From IMG/VR virus record IMGVR_UViG_3300006947_000007, positions 18,406 through 82,405 of that record: DNA of 64,000 nt; one strand, given 5' to 3'. The translations under genes were made by a program, and so were the position numbers. The stretch comes from a virus. The notes beneath the pieces are model-generated. The model saw nothing but the letters and a program-made list of their open reading frames with translations. It ran no database searches and had not been told where the DNA came from. Of the stretch, positions 33,325 to 43,259 are shown piece after piece (the stretch's first letter is position 1; the number at the start of each line of letters is the position of its first letter).

Positions 33325-33998
33325 AAATTTGACAGTAATTCGTCGTTTCGGGTGGAGTATAAGTCAATCCAATACTGTAAAGTATCTAGTTGTGCTTCGC
33401 TTATAGTTGTAGATAGTGTAAAGTTAATAAACTTCCTAACTGTTTCTCTGTAACAAAATGTGTATAAGTCATCAGCTTCTATCGTACAAAGAGGTAAGTT
33501 CTTTCGTACTGCTTTGTTATTGGTCGTCCATTGGTCTGGATCATAATCAGGAACATGGCCGTTCTTTATTTGAAATAGTCTATAAAACTTCTTTGCCATT
33601 TCGTCTGTCGAGCCTAGGTGAAATATTATATTAATGTTACTGAAATGGTCCTCTAACCATGTAGGATAAGAATGTATAACACCAAAGTGTATTGCTCCAT
33701 CCTTTGCTATTATATCATCAAAGTATTTCAGTCTTTCTTCTGTTGTTTCTATATTGTATTGATCATTCCACGATGTGCCGCCCAACGTTATATTCTTCTT
33801 AGCCGGCCCGGGTGTATTAAATTCAAGTCCATGTGTCCATGTGTCCCATCTATTCTTAAAATCTTGCTTAGTTGAGTGGATTGGTGTCTGTCCCAGCTTG
33901 TATTCTTGTTCGCTCATGATCATATGCTGTAGGAACATTAAAAAGTGAGTTCCTGCGCCTTCTGTTATAATGCTCATTGTTACAGGGGCATTATTCAT
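33312..33998 (-). CDS. GAG-family protein (divergent P-loop/sulfotransferase-like?)
   Basis: 228 residues. N-terminal MSIITEGAGTHFLMFLQHM corresponds to the GAG(K/G/S)xFLGxLQ motif of four paralogs in the window, in the position of a sulfotransferase P-loop, but the Lys/Ser is replaced by Thr-His here. Later FYRETVRKFINFTL resembles their C-terminal helix. First gene encountered from the left in the accessory block. Confidence 0.45.
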   Translation of the reverse strand: MNNAPVTMSIITEGAGTHFLMFLQHMIMSEQEYKLGQTPIHSTKQDFKNRWDTWTHGLEFNTPGPAKKNITLGGTSWNDQYNIETTEERLKYFDDIIAKDGAIHFGVIHSYPTWLEDHFSNINIIFHLGSTDEMAKKFYRLFQIKNGHVPDYDPDQWTTNNKAVRKNLPLCTIEADDLYTFCYRETVRKFINFTLSTTISEAQLDTLQYWIDLYSTRNDELLSNFAKT

Positions 33999-34677
33999 TT
34001 AACAATTCCTTATTAAGTTTTGTATATGTTTTGATCATTTCACATATGGGGTCTAATCGTTCTTGATTGATATCGTTATAAGGTAACGTGTTTATTAGAA
34101 ACTTTTCTATTTCATTGTTATTAATCTCAAAGAAAAACTTCTTATATGATATCATAGTGTTGGGCGGATACAATTCAAATGCTGTTTCGTTTATTTTAAA
34201 TATTCTATTAAGGTACTCGTGATCTAATATTTTATTAGGGTTCAAGCATTCTTCGTTGTTTTTTATATGGCCTTTTACTCGAGCTAACTTTTGAACAAAT
34301 TCCTGTGTCTCGATGTCCTCAACATTTACTGCAATTTCGTGAGTAATATGCTTCCATTGTTGTTCTATACCAACCGGGAAAGTATGCTGGAGCAACATAG
34401 TATTTGTTATAATATTTTTGGACAGATCCCTGTAAAGTTCTTGACTCTTAACAACATCAAATCCAGTGGCTCTGGGCAGAGGTAATGACATCATAGGCAT
34501 ATCTTGTTGTAAGTGCCACACATTAAATGGTTTCTCTTCGTCCCAGATATTTCCTATGGGGAAGTCGGCTTCTTCTTTATACGGAACAATATCTCGATAG
34601 TATGCCTGTAAGTATCCTAAAAAAGATTTACCAGCACCCGCAGGAACTGTACATATATAAAGATGGTTATCATTCAT
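33991..34677 (-). CDS. GAG-family protein
   Basis: 228 residues. N-terminal YICTVPAGAGKSFLGYLQAY is the best P-loop-like example (GAGKS). A conserved C-terminal block reads ISYKKFFFEINNNEIEKFL, and a parallel block YKKIFIDIDKDEIKKFL ends the paralog at 45242. The paralogy to 34670, 41673 and 45242 is clear by eye. Enzyme class is only inferred. Confidence 0.55.
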   Translation of the reverse strand: MNDNHLYICTVPAGAGKSFLGYLQAYYRDIVPYKEEADFPIGNIWDEEKPFNVWHLQQDMPMMSLPLPRATGFDVVKSQELYRDLSKNIITNTMLLQHTFPVGIEQQWKHITHEIAVNVEDIETQEFVQKLARVKGHIKNNEECLNPNKILDHEYLNRIFKINETAFELYPPNTMISYKKFFFEINNNEIEKFLINTLPYNDINQERLDPICEMIKTYTKLNKELLNE

Positions 34678-35650
34678 CCAAAGTGCTCCATTTATGTGAC
34701 GTTAATACTTTGTTGCTCACTAGGTGCCAGTTTTTCATTATTTTAAGATTTGTATCGTGGTATCTTTTTAATAAATCTTGACACGTTGATATCATATTAT
34801 CAGATGTGTCTGCCCCGGTAGTTGCTTGTAGGAATCGCTTAACAGTATTATAATCTTGATCAATAATCAACTCTGAGTAACTTATCTTAATTTTCGGCTT
34901 CATTCCGTATTTTCTAGCTATACAATATATCTTCCATTCAGTATTACATCGTTCGAGATTAGTTGAAATACTGTGTATAGGGACCGGTGGTGTTTTGTTA
35001 CTATTATCCATAAACCTACGAACAGTCTTTCCGCCCAGATCTCCGTTGGCTGCATGTTTCAATGATGCTAAAAAATGGGTCCAAACAAATGTTTTGATAT
35101 CCATATCGAGGAAAAAGACACATTCTGTTTCAACAAAAAATGGCAATGTTAATAGATCAGTGTGGACTTGTAGCTCGTGGGTTTCTGTAAAACGCAATAC
35201 AAATGATATAAATTTAGACCAGGTCTGCTCCCACGTGGTATGCCTGTTTACTAAGTCCATAACATCCTGTTCTAAGTCTGCTGTTCGTTTTTGTCCGTGT
35301 ATTGGATTTTTTGTAAGTTCTTTAAAATTAAGCCCGTAAATATCGTCCCATAAGTTGATTTTTCTATTCTCGGGGCTGATAGCCTCAATTTCGATCTCAC
35401 CTTTTGCTAACTCCTGAAGCACTCCTAAAAAACTGCCACCTGCACCGTATGGAGCAATCGAATAACATAATTTAATATCTCTATGCGGATTTAATTCAAA
35501 TAGTTTGAAGTGATTCTTTGGATGTCGAGTTTGTATCTCATTTCGCAAAGAACTTTCAGTAGCATTCATAAGTTGAGGTAGACCTATAGCACAGACATAC
35601 TTGTCAAAGTCTTGAAGTTGTTCCTGGCATTCTATTATTCTATGTTTCAT
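34670..35650 (-). CDS. GAG-family protein with N-terminal extension
   Basis: 326 residues. About 70 extra residues precede the motif YSIAPYGAGGSFLGVLQEL. The C-terminal KIKISYSELIIDQDYNTVKR corresponds to the paralog block. It overlaps the neighbours by 8-11 bases, so translated as one unit with them. Confidence 0.55.
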   Translation of the reverse strand: MKHRIIECQEQLQDFDKYVCAIGLPQLMNATESSLRNEIQTRHPKNHFKLFELNPHRDIKLCYSIAPYGAGGSFLGVLQELAKGEIEIEAISPENRKINLWDDIYGLNFKELTKNPIHGQKRTADLEQDVMDLVNRHTTWEQTWSKFISFVLRFTETHELQVHTDLLTLPFFVETECVFFLDMDIKTFVWTHFLASLKHAANGDLGGKTVRRFMDNSNKTPPVPIHSISTNLERCNTEWKIYCIARKYGMKPKIKISYSELIIDQDYNTVKRFLQATTGADTSDNMISTCQDLLKRYHDTNLKIMKNWHLVSNKVLTSHKWSTLDE

Positions 35651-36035
35651 CTACTGGCTCACTAATTACTCTCCGCCAGCTGAGACCGTTGTAGAAATAT
35701 AGATCTTGTGTGTCGGAACAATACATTACCTGGCCAGGTAATGCTGGAAATGGTAAATTGCCAGACCTAGTAGGTTTTAATGCTATATGATTTGTTACTA
35801 TACTGTTGGCATCAAATTCGTTGAATACAACAACTTCTCCAGATGCCTTAACTACTAATTTGTTATCGTTATTTTTATCAGCTACAGATAGTATAGCCAA
35901 TGACTTAGGATACGTTGGGTCACCTGCCTTAATCCTAAGACCCATTCCTGCGTCATTTATATTATGTATAGTTAAGCCGTAGTCTTCTGTGCTAATATCT
36001 ATTATTGATTCTGGTAAGTCCTTCCTCTCACTCAT
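35640..36035 (-). CDS. Virion-type beta-rich protein
   Basis: 131 residues from the ATG at 36035, overlapping the radical SAM stop. An upstream start would add 44 residues inside that gene and is rejected. The end LPGQVMYCSDTQDLYFYNGL is a common terminus of phage fibre/structural proteins. It is odd to find a structural-type ORF amid the radical SAM block; it may be the substrate of the modifying enzymes (speculation). Confidence 0.5.
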   Translation of the reverse strand: MSERKDLPESIIDISTEDYGLTIHNINDAGMGLRIKAGDPTYPKSLAILSVADKNNDNKLVVKASGEVVVFNEFDANSIVTNHIALKPTRSGNLPFPALPGQVMYCSDTQDLYFYNGLSWRRVISEPVDET

Positions 36036-37185
36036 AACTAGTGTCTCCCGGAAACAATGGTAATTTAGTTCCTGGTGCTCGTTTAGGTATCTTACTATCT
36101 GCTGAACTAACACATGAAGGACTAATACAAGGCATAGGTTTACTAAACAACTTAAAGCCTGTTTCAATGTTTCCTAACGGTACATCCTTGCAACTGTAAC
36201 TTCTTTTTACACTACCATCCGGTTCTCTAATAATAATACTACGATACCCTGAACTACATTCCCAGTCGGTGAACTTATTAAAGTTAAAAGCATTAAATCT
36301 TTCTGCTTGATCCATGTACCATTCCTTATGATTACTATCCTTAAACTCTACTTGGAAGTGTTGTGGCACACTCTCCTCACCAAAGTTTTTATATATAGGA
36401 TCAGGTGCTCTCATAAATGTAGGTGTGGGTCTTTCTACATTTATATTTTTAGATTCAGTAAATGCCCGCTGTGGCATTCCGTTGTGTAACCTTTCAAGCA
36501 TGTCTTTAGTGTAACCGTCGACAACCTTAGACGCTGTTGGATCTGATTGAGGCTTGAGCGTAACGTTAATACCTCTATTGTGGAAATATAACGATTCTTC
36601 CCATAGGTCTTCGAACCATTCGGGAACCATAACTTGGTTAATTGTGACTTGGACATCGTGTTCCTGGACGAAGCAAAGTTTATCGGCGAAGTCTTCTCGT
36701 TTCTCTTGTGTGTTAACGTGTTCCCTGTGGTATGAGGCTGTAATACTGGCTCTATGGAACGCTGATACAATTTTGACATATTTTTCAAACCATTTCATAT
36801 TTCTCGACATGTTCGTAGTCATGTGTACACTAGTAAAATTAGTGTTGCTTACGTCATCTGCCAAGTGTTTCATTATATCTAAATAGCCAGGATGGAACGT
36901 TGGTTCACCTCCACTTAAACTAAAGTGAAAACTGTTAAATCCACGTTCACGTGCTTGGCGCTTAATCTCATCAACTGTTGTTAAACATAACTCAGTAGGC
37001 CTGAAATCTTTCTTATCACTTCTAGCATACGGCCAACAGTAAGAACATTTGTAGTTACAAAAACGTCCTAGTAACCAACTAACTGAAAACATATCTCTAT
37101 ACAGCATAGTTCGTTGTCCTACTCTAACTAAATCGTCAAAGGGGACTTTACTAAAATCGTAGTTGCTCCATTTTAAATCATTCAT
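36028..37185 (-). CDS. Radical SAM enzyme
   Basis: 385 residues. Cluster motif CNYKCSYC at C43, C47 and C50, SAM motif FSLSGGEPTFHPG, and a Cys-rich C-terminus (ECSSGYRSIIIREPDG, SYSCKD, MPCISPSCV) that would hold an auxiliary cluster. It overlaps the next enzyme by 8 bases. Confidence 0.88.
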   Translation of the reverse strand: MNDLKWSNYDFSKVPFDDLVRVGQRTMLYRDMFSVSWLLGRFCNYKCSYCWPYARSDKKDFRPTELCLTTVDEIKRQARERGFNSFHFSLSGGEPTFHPGYLDIMKHLADDVSNTNFTSVHMTTNMSRNMKWFEKYVKIVSAFHRASITASYHREHVNTQEKREDFADKLCFVQEHDVQVTINQVMVPEWFEDLWEESLYFHNRGINVTLKPQSDPTASKVVDGYTKDMLERLHNGMPQRAFTESKNINVERPTPTFMRAPDPIYKNFGEESVPQHFQVEFKDSNHKEWYMDQAERFNAFNFNKFTDWECSSGYRSIIIREPDGSVKRSYSCKDVPLGNIETGFKLFSKPMPCISPSCVSSADSKIPKRAPGTKLPLFPGDTSYE

Positions 37186-38362
37186 TTAATAACTCCTTTG
37201 CCCACGGAAACATATCTCGATACTTAATGGGGTTATTAAAATCCCATAGTTGAACACTCGTATATAGTTCACGGCGTTCTTGGTTAGTAATTTCCCGTAC
37301 ATCATTCTTTATCCGATGAAGTAGTGTATGGTAACTGTTGCTAACATTTGTGGGGAAAGCAAAGTTGTCTAGTTGTTCTATTAGATTAGTTCGATACTTC
37401 ATCGGAATTAGTTCCCAATTAAGGCAGGTAGGATAGTCGATATCATTCCATTCGATTTTACAAGTGATATTATCTTCTTTAATCCAGTTGAAAAACTCAA
37501 CGATTCCGAACAAATTTAAATGACTCCAACACGGTGTAATAGAAGTTGTTATTCCGTGCTCTAATAATATATTGTAATTTCTTTTTACTGATTTCCATCT
37601 TACTGGATAGCGTTGATATTCGATCCATTTGTCTACACCATCTATGCTACAGCCGATACTGGCACTATCGAATTGTTTAAGTATATCTAAGACATAAGTT
37701 TTCACTGTAGTACAGTTTGTTAAGAAGAACGTATGTAAGTCTGTGCGGCCCGCTTTGATTAGTTTTATTAATAGTTCTTCTACTTCTGGCATTACAAACG
37801 GTTCACCACCAGCAAATTTTATTTCTTTAATATTCTCATTGTTTAAAATAAATTCATATAAGCCTTTAACAGGATCAATATAACCAACACTACTGTAATA
37901 TACAGCATTTTCATCCTTAGCAAATTGAATATCTAAAACGCCTGCCTCTGTAGCTGATACTATATTCTTTGCTATTTGGTCACTGTTGCCGGAGTAACAC
38001 ATCTTACATTGTAAGTTACATTTATTCGAAAGACGCACATCTATTATTTCTAATACAGGAGTATCAAAAGGATCTATTCTGCGTTCTTTATATAATTTAT
38101 TTGATTCTTGCCTTTTAGATATAGATCCACTGTCTTCTAATTTCCAACATGACACACAGCTCGACGGCCTAGTATCTGTTAGAAACTCATGCCGTATATT
38201 ATTTAATCCCTCATCAGTATGGAACCAGTTGTTCGATCCGCTAAGAGGTGTTCCCTTGTAACTATCTGTTTGTATACAGCAAGACTTATATCCGGGTGTA
38301 GTGTCGCCCGAATTATGATCTATATATAGTTCTCTGAACGGGATATAACAAAAGTTTTTCAT
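37178..38362 (-). CDS. Radical SAM enzyme (twitch type)
   Basis: 394 residues. The N-terminal block FCYIPFRELYID then SCC, and SCVSCWKLEDSG, then the cluster motif CNLQCKMC and FAGGEPFVMPEV. This order (C..P...CC, CxxCW, CNLxCxMC, GGEP) recurs in 40367, 43980, 46826 and 62259, showing paralogy. Overlaps both neighbours by 4-8 bases. Confidence 0.88.
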   Translation of the reverse strand: MKNFCYIPFRELYIDHNSGDTTPGYKSCCIQTDSYKGTPLSGSNNWFHTDEGLNNIRHEFLTDTRPSSCVSCWKLEDSGSISKRQESNKLYKERRIDPFDTPVLEIIDVRLSNKCNLQCKMCYSGNSDQIAKNIVSATEAGVLDIQFAKDENAVYYSSVGYIDPVKGLYEFILNNENIKEIKFAGGEPFVMPEVEELLIKLIKAGRTDLHTFFLTNCTTVKTYVLDILKQFDSASIGCSIDGVDKWIEYQRYPVRWKSVKRNYNILLEHGITTSITPCWSHLNLFGIVEFFNWIKEDNITCKIEWNDIDYPTCLNWELIPMKYRTNLIEQLDNFAFPTNVSNSYHTLLHRIKNDVREITNQERRELYTSVQLWDFNNPIKYRDMFPWAKELLNE

Positions 38363-39135
38363 AGTGTCCTCATAAACGATATCCTCACGCCACCTTTCAT
38401 AATAAAATTACCTGCGGTAGATTCGTGTACTTGCGCGGTGTCGAATACAAGTAACGACCCCGGTGACCATTTAAAATCCCTTTCAATTGTTAGTCCTTTA
38501 TGGTATTCTTTATCAGTTATTCCTATCCTGGCCATCTCTTTTTGTTTCATTTTCTCATCACCAATAACAGTAGGTCTGCGATTAACATCGTACACATCCT
38601 TAATAGCAGTATAATCTGTTGAGGAGTCGTAGTGCGAAGTAGGCACAGTTGAGCCGTGATCTAATGTTGTGCCTACATCTGCTATACGTTGATCATAGAA
38701 TACTATACGGCAGTTGCTAGTGTCTGGTTGTAAGTATAGTGGGATTAATACACTCTTGTAGGGTGTATTTTGATGTTCCCAAGCACCGCGTTCTGGCATG
38801 TCAGTATGTATACCGTATTGGTGCGGTGTGTGAAAGAAATTACCCTGTACGCTAGTAACAATGTCAAAATCAATATACTGTGATAACTTTTCTTTTAGGA
38901 TATTAACTAATTCGTCAAAGTTCCCTGCTGTCATTAGCAATCCACTAGTGTTTCCTAGCATCCACTCATCTGTTTTATTGTACATAAAATCTGTTAGTGT
39001 TTCTAATTCATCTTCTGAAAACATATCTTCATGACATTCGGCTACAGAGAAGTATTTTGTTAATTCATCGGGATATTCGGAACGCCACTTATGATCAGCG
39101 TGTGCTTTAAGTTCGGTATTATGTCCTATAGTCAT
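38359..39135 (-). CDS. 2OG-Fe(II) oxygenase
   Basis: 258 residues. HQYGIHTDMPERG carries the HxD, and SPGSLLVFDTAQVHESTAGN the distal His, with GGVRISFMRTL giving the 2OG-binding Arg. Good overall match to the dioxygenase fold. It sits between two radical SAM genes with 4-base overlaps, so likely in the same pathway. Confidence 0.8.
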   Translation of the reverse strand: MTIGHNTELKAHADHKWRSEYPDELTKYFSVAECHEDMFSEDELETLTDFMYNKTDEWMLGNTSGLLMTAGNFDELVNILKEKLSQYIDFDIVTSVQGNFFHTPHQYGIHTDMPERGAWEHQNTPYKSVLIPLYLQPDTSNCRIVFYDQRIADVGTTLDHGSTVPTSHYDSSTDYTAIKDVYDVNRRPTVIGDEKMKQKEMARIGITDKEYHKGLTIERDFKWSPGSLLVFDTAQVHESTAGNFIMKGGVRISFMRTL

Positions 39136-40178
39136 ACTGCTACCCAGGCCTCTTCTTGCTCTATGTGGTTATTCATTGTCCATGCATTGCCCTTACATAC
39201 ATTCCAGCATACTTTATATTCACAACCACTTTTCTTTTCCCATTCCTCCTTAAACTGTTCAAATACACCATGTTGTAATATAAACTGTAGTGTATTCTTT
39301 TCTGCTAAGTTAAATCCTTTATTATAATGATTAAACAAATAAGGATTATCTGTTTTAAATTGTTCTGGATAACCGATGTGGCTTTTACAATAACGTTGAC
39401 TAGTATAACAGCAAGGCCATATTCGTCCTTCACCGTTTAAATAAATTCTACTTAATTCTAAGGATTTACAACCTATGGCTTGATCGTTTGTCACTACATC
39501 AACTGTGTTTGCTCGTATATCTTCTGCTTGTGCAGTTGTATATTTAACTCCATTAGCACCCGGATGCGAGTTTAATGATTTGTATAATGCAGGTGGTGGT
39601 CTCATGCTCATTCTAGAATCAAATCTAGCAAACCTATAAGACTTTGCTAATTGACTAGCTTCTGTTGTTTGGTGTTTGTTATGCTCAAATATTAGCCATT
39701 TCCATGTTGCCTTGCCGCCTGCTTCAATAAACGTTGTAAAGTTTTGTTTAAGTTTTGTCCAATCTACATTAACTCTGTATATGTGATTAGTATCTTCTAG
39801 TCCGTCTATGCTAAATGTACAGTCAACTCTAGGTATCTTTGCGAGTTTTTGCCAAAACTCATTGCTTCTAAGTCCACCATTAGTATCTATAAACACTTTA
39901 CTAACACCCAAGTCCACCCATGTCTGAATACCTTCTAGTATCCTAGGGTTCATTAACGGATCGCCTAGATTACCGCATAGGTGTATTTCTAATTCGTTTA
40001 TATTAGGTATTTGTTTAATTACTTTTGTTACTATGTCAACATCTAGATGTTCTTCAATTAAATTGGGTAATTTATCACTGGTTCCCCAATAATGTCTACT
40101 ACAGCCAGGGCATGCCGCATTACAGTATGTAGATAATTCTACTTCTAATTGTTTTATTTTATCTAGTTCAATAAACAT
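39132..40178 (-). CDS. Radical SAM enzyme with SPASM-like C-terminus
   Basis: 348 residues. Cluster motif CNAACPGC at C19, C23 and C26. C-terminus IWPCCYTSQRYCKS and CEYKVCWNVCKGN supply SPASM-type Cys. Resembles the protein at 8579-9874 (CNSFCPGC start, same plan), forming a separate subfamily from the CNLxCxMC group. Confidence 0.88.
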   Translation of the reverse strand: MFIELDKIKQLEVELSTYCNAACPGCSRHYWGTSDKLPNLIEEHLDVDIVTKVIKQIPNINELEIHLCGNLGDPLMNPRILEGIQTWVDLGVSKVFIDTNGGLRSNEFWQKLAKIPRVDCTFSIDGLEDTNHIYRVNVDWTKLKQNFTTFIEAGGKATWKWLIFEHNKHQTTEASQLAKSYRFARFDSRMSMRPPPALYKSLNSHPGANGVKYTTAQAEDIRANTVDVVTNDQAIGCKSLELSRIYLNGEGRIWPCCYTSQRYCKSHIGYPEQFKTDNPYLFNHYNKGFNLAEKNTLQFILQHGVFEQFKEEWEKKSGCEYKVCWNVCKGNAWTMNNHIEQEEAWVAV

Positions 40179-40179
40179 G

Positions 40180-40380
40180 TCATTCTTTGCCCCATTCTAT
40201 TTTATCCCATACTCGTTCATGAATATAATACAAAATAGCCATACCAAATAAAGAAACAACAAACCAACCAGTCTGTTCCCAATTACCTGTTATAATATAA
40301 CTTACTATTGTTAAAAGAACTATAACAATAATTCTCCATGATATTGTTTTAACAATAGATCTTTTTTTAGTGTCCATCAA
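40180..40380 (-). CDS. DUF2061 membrane protein
   Basis: 66 residues matching DUF2061: KRSIVKTISWRIIVIVLLTI at the N-terminus, ending ILYYIHERVWDKIEWG. Two membrane helices. Function unknown, common in bacteria near sulfur-assimilation and membrane genes. It sits between two radical SAM genes. Confidence 0.8.
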   Translation of the reverse strand: MMDTKKRSIVKTISWRIIVIVLLTIVSYIITGNWEQTGWFVVSLFGMAILYYIHERVWDKIEWGKE

Positions 40381-41680
40381 ACAGTTCCTTATACTGCGGT
40401 GTAACCATTAATATGTTTTGTTTTCTTTCTTGGTCTAAGTACTTTGTAAACTTAATAAATTCAGGCATTTTATCTGAATAGTCTTCAGCGTCCATATAGT
40501 TTGTTACACTATCTAATATTTTATTAAACTTTTGTTTAACATTGTCATCTATTGTTGTATCTTTATCTAATTTATCTTTATAATAATTGTAATGTTCGTG
40601 GACATCTTGTTTTAATTCTTTATTTAATAATCTAATATTAGCACGTTTAGGACCGTGAGCTACGTGATGTGTTATAACAGGCTTACTGCTACTTGAATTA
40701 ATCTTTTTATATCCTGATTCTTTTAATTTCCACATCATAAATTCAGGTAAATGAAATATATTATATGCTGTAACAGTAAAGGCAATCCAGGCAACAACAT
40801 TCTTAGGTAAATTATCTAACTTTTCTAAGTTTGCTTTTGCCTGTCGCCATTTAACTGGCCAACGTTGGTATTCTATCATCGGCCCCATTCCATCTATACT
40901 AGCACCGACTCTTATTTGTTTAAATTCTTCCCACATTTTTAATACTCTAGGTGGAAGTGATGTCATATTCGTATTATATTCAATCATTATATTTTTAGCA
41001 CACCCCGAATCAATACATCTCTGTAAGAATTCATAATGACGTTCGATCATCATCGGTTCGCCGCCTGCCATATAAACATGTTCAATATAAGGAATATTCT
41101 TTTCCATTTGTTCCCAAAATGTTTCTGAATTATGCCAATCATAGTCAGTTGTTTCTAACCTTCCTTTAGCATTACGTTTAAGTTCCACGGTTCCGTGTGT
41201 ATCTTCGTACGTTGTTCCTCCGTGGTACCCTAGCCATTGTTCGTACCATGTGTGACTATCAGTTGGGCCACACATCCTACAGGCTAGATTACATAAGTTT
41301 CCGAAACGTAAATCGTAATACTGGTTGCGAACTGTGATGCTACCGTCAGGTGCTGTATCACGAACAGCGGACTCGTAATCATATTCCCAATGCTCTAATT
41401 CGTACAACCTTCGGCTTTGTAATCCTGCTTCTTCTTCAGATTTACAGCGACCGCACTCCTCACTCCAACGACCTGCTAACATATTTTTACGAACTATCTT
41501 CATTAGGTCAGCGTTCTTGGCATCATCAAAGTTATCACGGCCAGCATTAAAACTGGTACCGTCTGGGTGTCTTACTACGCCCTGATTCTTAGTCACATTG
41601 GCTTGACAACATATTCTAATGTCTCCATTGTTTCTAACTGCTTGGAAGTTCCAAGGTATCGGGCAAAATGTTTTACTCAT
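40367..41680 (-). CDS. Radical SAM enzyme (twitch type)
   Basis: 437 residues. FCPIPWNFQAVRNNGDIRIC then C at the N-terminus, CGRCKSEEEAG, cluster motif CNLACRMC, and VYMAGGEPMMIE. Of the same plan as 37178, 43980, 46826 and 62259. It overlaps the GAG paralog upstream by 8 bases. Confidence 0.88.
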   Translation of the reverse strand: MSKTFCPIPWNFQAVRNNGDIRICCQANVTKNQGVVRHPDGTSFNAGRDNFDDAKNADLMKIVRKNMLAGRWSEECGRCKSEEEAGLQSRRLYELEHWEYDYESAVRDTAPDGSITVRNQYYDLRFGNLCNLACRMCGPTDSHTWYEQWLGYHGGTTYEDTHGTVELKRNAKGRLETTDYDWHNSETFWEQMEKNIPYIEHVYMAGGEPMMIERHYEFLQRCIDSGCAKNIMIEYNTNMTSLPPRVLKMWEEFKQIRVGASIDGMGPMIEYQRWPVKWRQAKANLEKLDNLPKNVVAWIAFTVTAYNIFHLPEFMMWKLKESGYKKINSSSSKPVITHHVAHGPKRANIRLLNKELKQDVHEHYNYYKDKLDKDTTIDDNVKQKFNKILDSVTNYMDAEDYSDKMPEFIKFTKYLDQERKQNILMVTPQYKELFDGH

Positions 41681-42359
41681 GTTTAAGATTTCCTAGTTCT
41701 AATATTTCCCAATTTTTCCTATGATATTTTGCTATCAATGTAGTAATATCTCCTATAGTCACCGGGCTTTCTACTTTAAATGTATCCTCAGTACGCTCTA
41801 CTATCTCAGTTATCAAACGAGGATCCAATTCATGAAATAAACTAGTGTAGTCATAAGTGTAATCAGCTTTATAGTGATTCATGTTCTCAGTTTCCCAAGA
41901 ATGAATGAGAGTTTGTTCAGCTTCGTGTACACTTCTATTAAATTCGTCTTTCTTTTTATAGTTTGCTAGATTATTTAATTCTATTCTTTGATCAACATTA
42001 TCTAAAATACATACAACACCGTAATGCGGTATGCCTGGAAGACTAGCGTCTAATATGAATGTTCCTTTGTAAGACACATTTAATCTATCTATGATTTCTT
42101 TCCGAGCTCGATGTTTCTCATACCTATTTCCTAAGTATTTACGCCAAATGCTTTGGCACTCAAGTAATTCTTTATTCCAGTCAGTTCTATCATACCAATT
42201 AGGATTAAAATGGAATGGCAAGTATATACCGTCAAACAAATTATTAGTATCTATTTGTTTTTCGATGTTTTTTACAGTTTCTTTCCCTTTAATTACTGTT
42301 TGTAATGCTCCGAGAAAGTTCTTCCCCGCACCGTGTTGTATTATGCTAAATTCTCTCAT
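41673..42359 (-). CDS. GAG-family protein
   Basis: 228 residues. FSIIQHGAGKNFLGALQTVI at residues 4-23 is the P-loop-like motif (GAGKN). It has a central block with RKEIIDRLN and the last helix YHRKNWEILELGN. It starts 40 bases after the sulfotransferase gene ends. Same length as 33312 and 33991. Confidence 0.55.
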   Translation of the reverse strand: MREFSIIQHGAGKNFLGALQTVIKGKETVKNIEKQIDTNNLFDGIYLPFHFNPNWYDRTDWNKELLECQSIWRKYLGNRYEKHRARKEIIDRLNVSYKGTFILDASLPGIPHYGVVCILDNVDQRIELNNLANYKKKDEFNRSVHEAEQTLIHSWETENMNHYKADYTYDYTSLFHELDPRLITEIVERTEDTFKVESPVTIGDITTLIAKYHRKNWEILELGNLKHE

Positions 42360-42398
42360 TTTATTATACTTCTATATCTATTATTGTTCCTTGAAGGG

Positions 42399-43259
42399 TC
42401 ATCTATAACTCTCCAAATTTATATCTGTTATCATACAGTTTTGATCTATTGTCATTAAGTCCGATAAACCATCAATTTCATATTTCTTATGTATTTTTGT
42501 TGCTAGTTCATATAGTTGGTCATAATTAGAAACAATATCTTTTTTATCAGGTGCTTTTGAGTTGTTATCTTTTAATTGATCATAATGTTGTCCGGTATGG
42601 ACTATTACTTCGTCAACCTCTGGTAATTCCTCAGTTAAAGTATCGCATATAGATAAAGAGCCAAATATTTCTTTCGGTGTCCGTCCTACTATGTCATCCT
42701 CATAAAACAGCAAATCTTGAGCCTTTATATTGTGTGGGTTATTTGCTAAAGTCATATAATTACCTTCTATAACACTCTTACATACTAATTCAAAAAACTC
42801 TGGATCTATATGTATTTTGCTAGTATCATTATACGGCGGCAGCCATTCTAGTTTATGTCTAGCAATTGTGGCGCTCAGTACAGTACTCCATATATCACGT
42901 CTAGTTAAAACAATATTATGTTGAGCTAAATTCATCGTTACTTTTTTCAAATCATCCATATCTTTGAAGATTTCGTCTTCCATTTCACCCGGGTGTGTTT
43001 TCCAGACAGCGGCATTAGTTTTGCCATTTACAAGTGCTTCCATTTTATTGCAGACTGCCTGCCTAATTTGTTCTGGTGTGTCTAAACCCATCAACTCATC
43101 ATTATTAAAAGAAAATGGTGACCCAGTCCACATGGGGTTATCAGCACATTTAGGACAAGCGTCCATATATAACATAATTATATCATGTAAGTAATTGCTA
43201 CCCGATCTAGGTGTAGCATAAATTTGAACCTTTTTTGGTTTTGTTTGTGCCCATTTCAT
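42399..43259 (-). CDS. Sulfotransferase-like protein
   Basis: 286 residues. 5'-phosphosulfate-binding loop TPRSGSNYL (residues 16-24) and LTRRDIWSTVLSATIARH (3'-phosphate-binding Arg/Ser) are the classic PAPS sites. A catalytic His is not placed by eye. Substrate could be a glycan or peptide. An APS kinase that could make the PAPS donor is at 57338-57763. Confidence 0.72.
   Translation of the reverse strand: MKWAQTKPKKVQIYATPRSGSNYLHDIIMLYMDACPKCADNPMWTGSPFSFNNDELMGLDTPEQIRQAVCNKMEALVNGKTNAAVWKTHPGEMEDEIFKDMDDLKKVTMNLAQHNIVLTRRDIWSTVLSATIARHKLEWLPPYNDTSKIHIDPEFFELVCKSVIEGNYMTLANNPHNIKAQDLLFYEDDIVGRTPKEIFGSLSICDTLTEELPEVDEVIVHTGQHYDQLKDNNSKAPDKKDIVSNYDQLYELATKIHKKYEIDGLSDLMTIDQNCMITDINLESYR

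Noticed and set aside
33991-34677. Calling the GAG proteins ATPases or kinases because of GAGKS
   Set aside because: No Walker B or DExD-like strand is visible and the Lys is not conserved in paralogs, so only a loose P-loop/sulfotransferase resemblance is kept.
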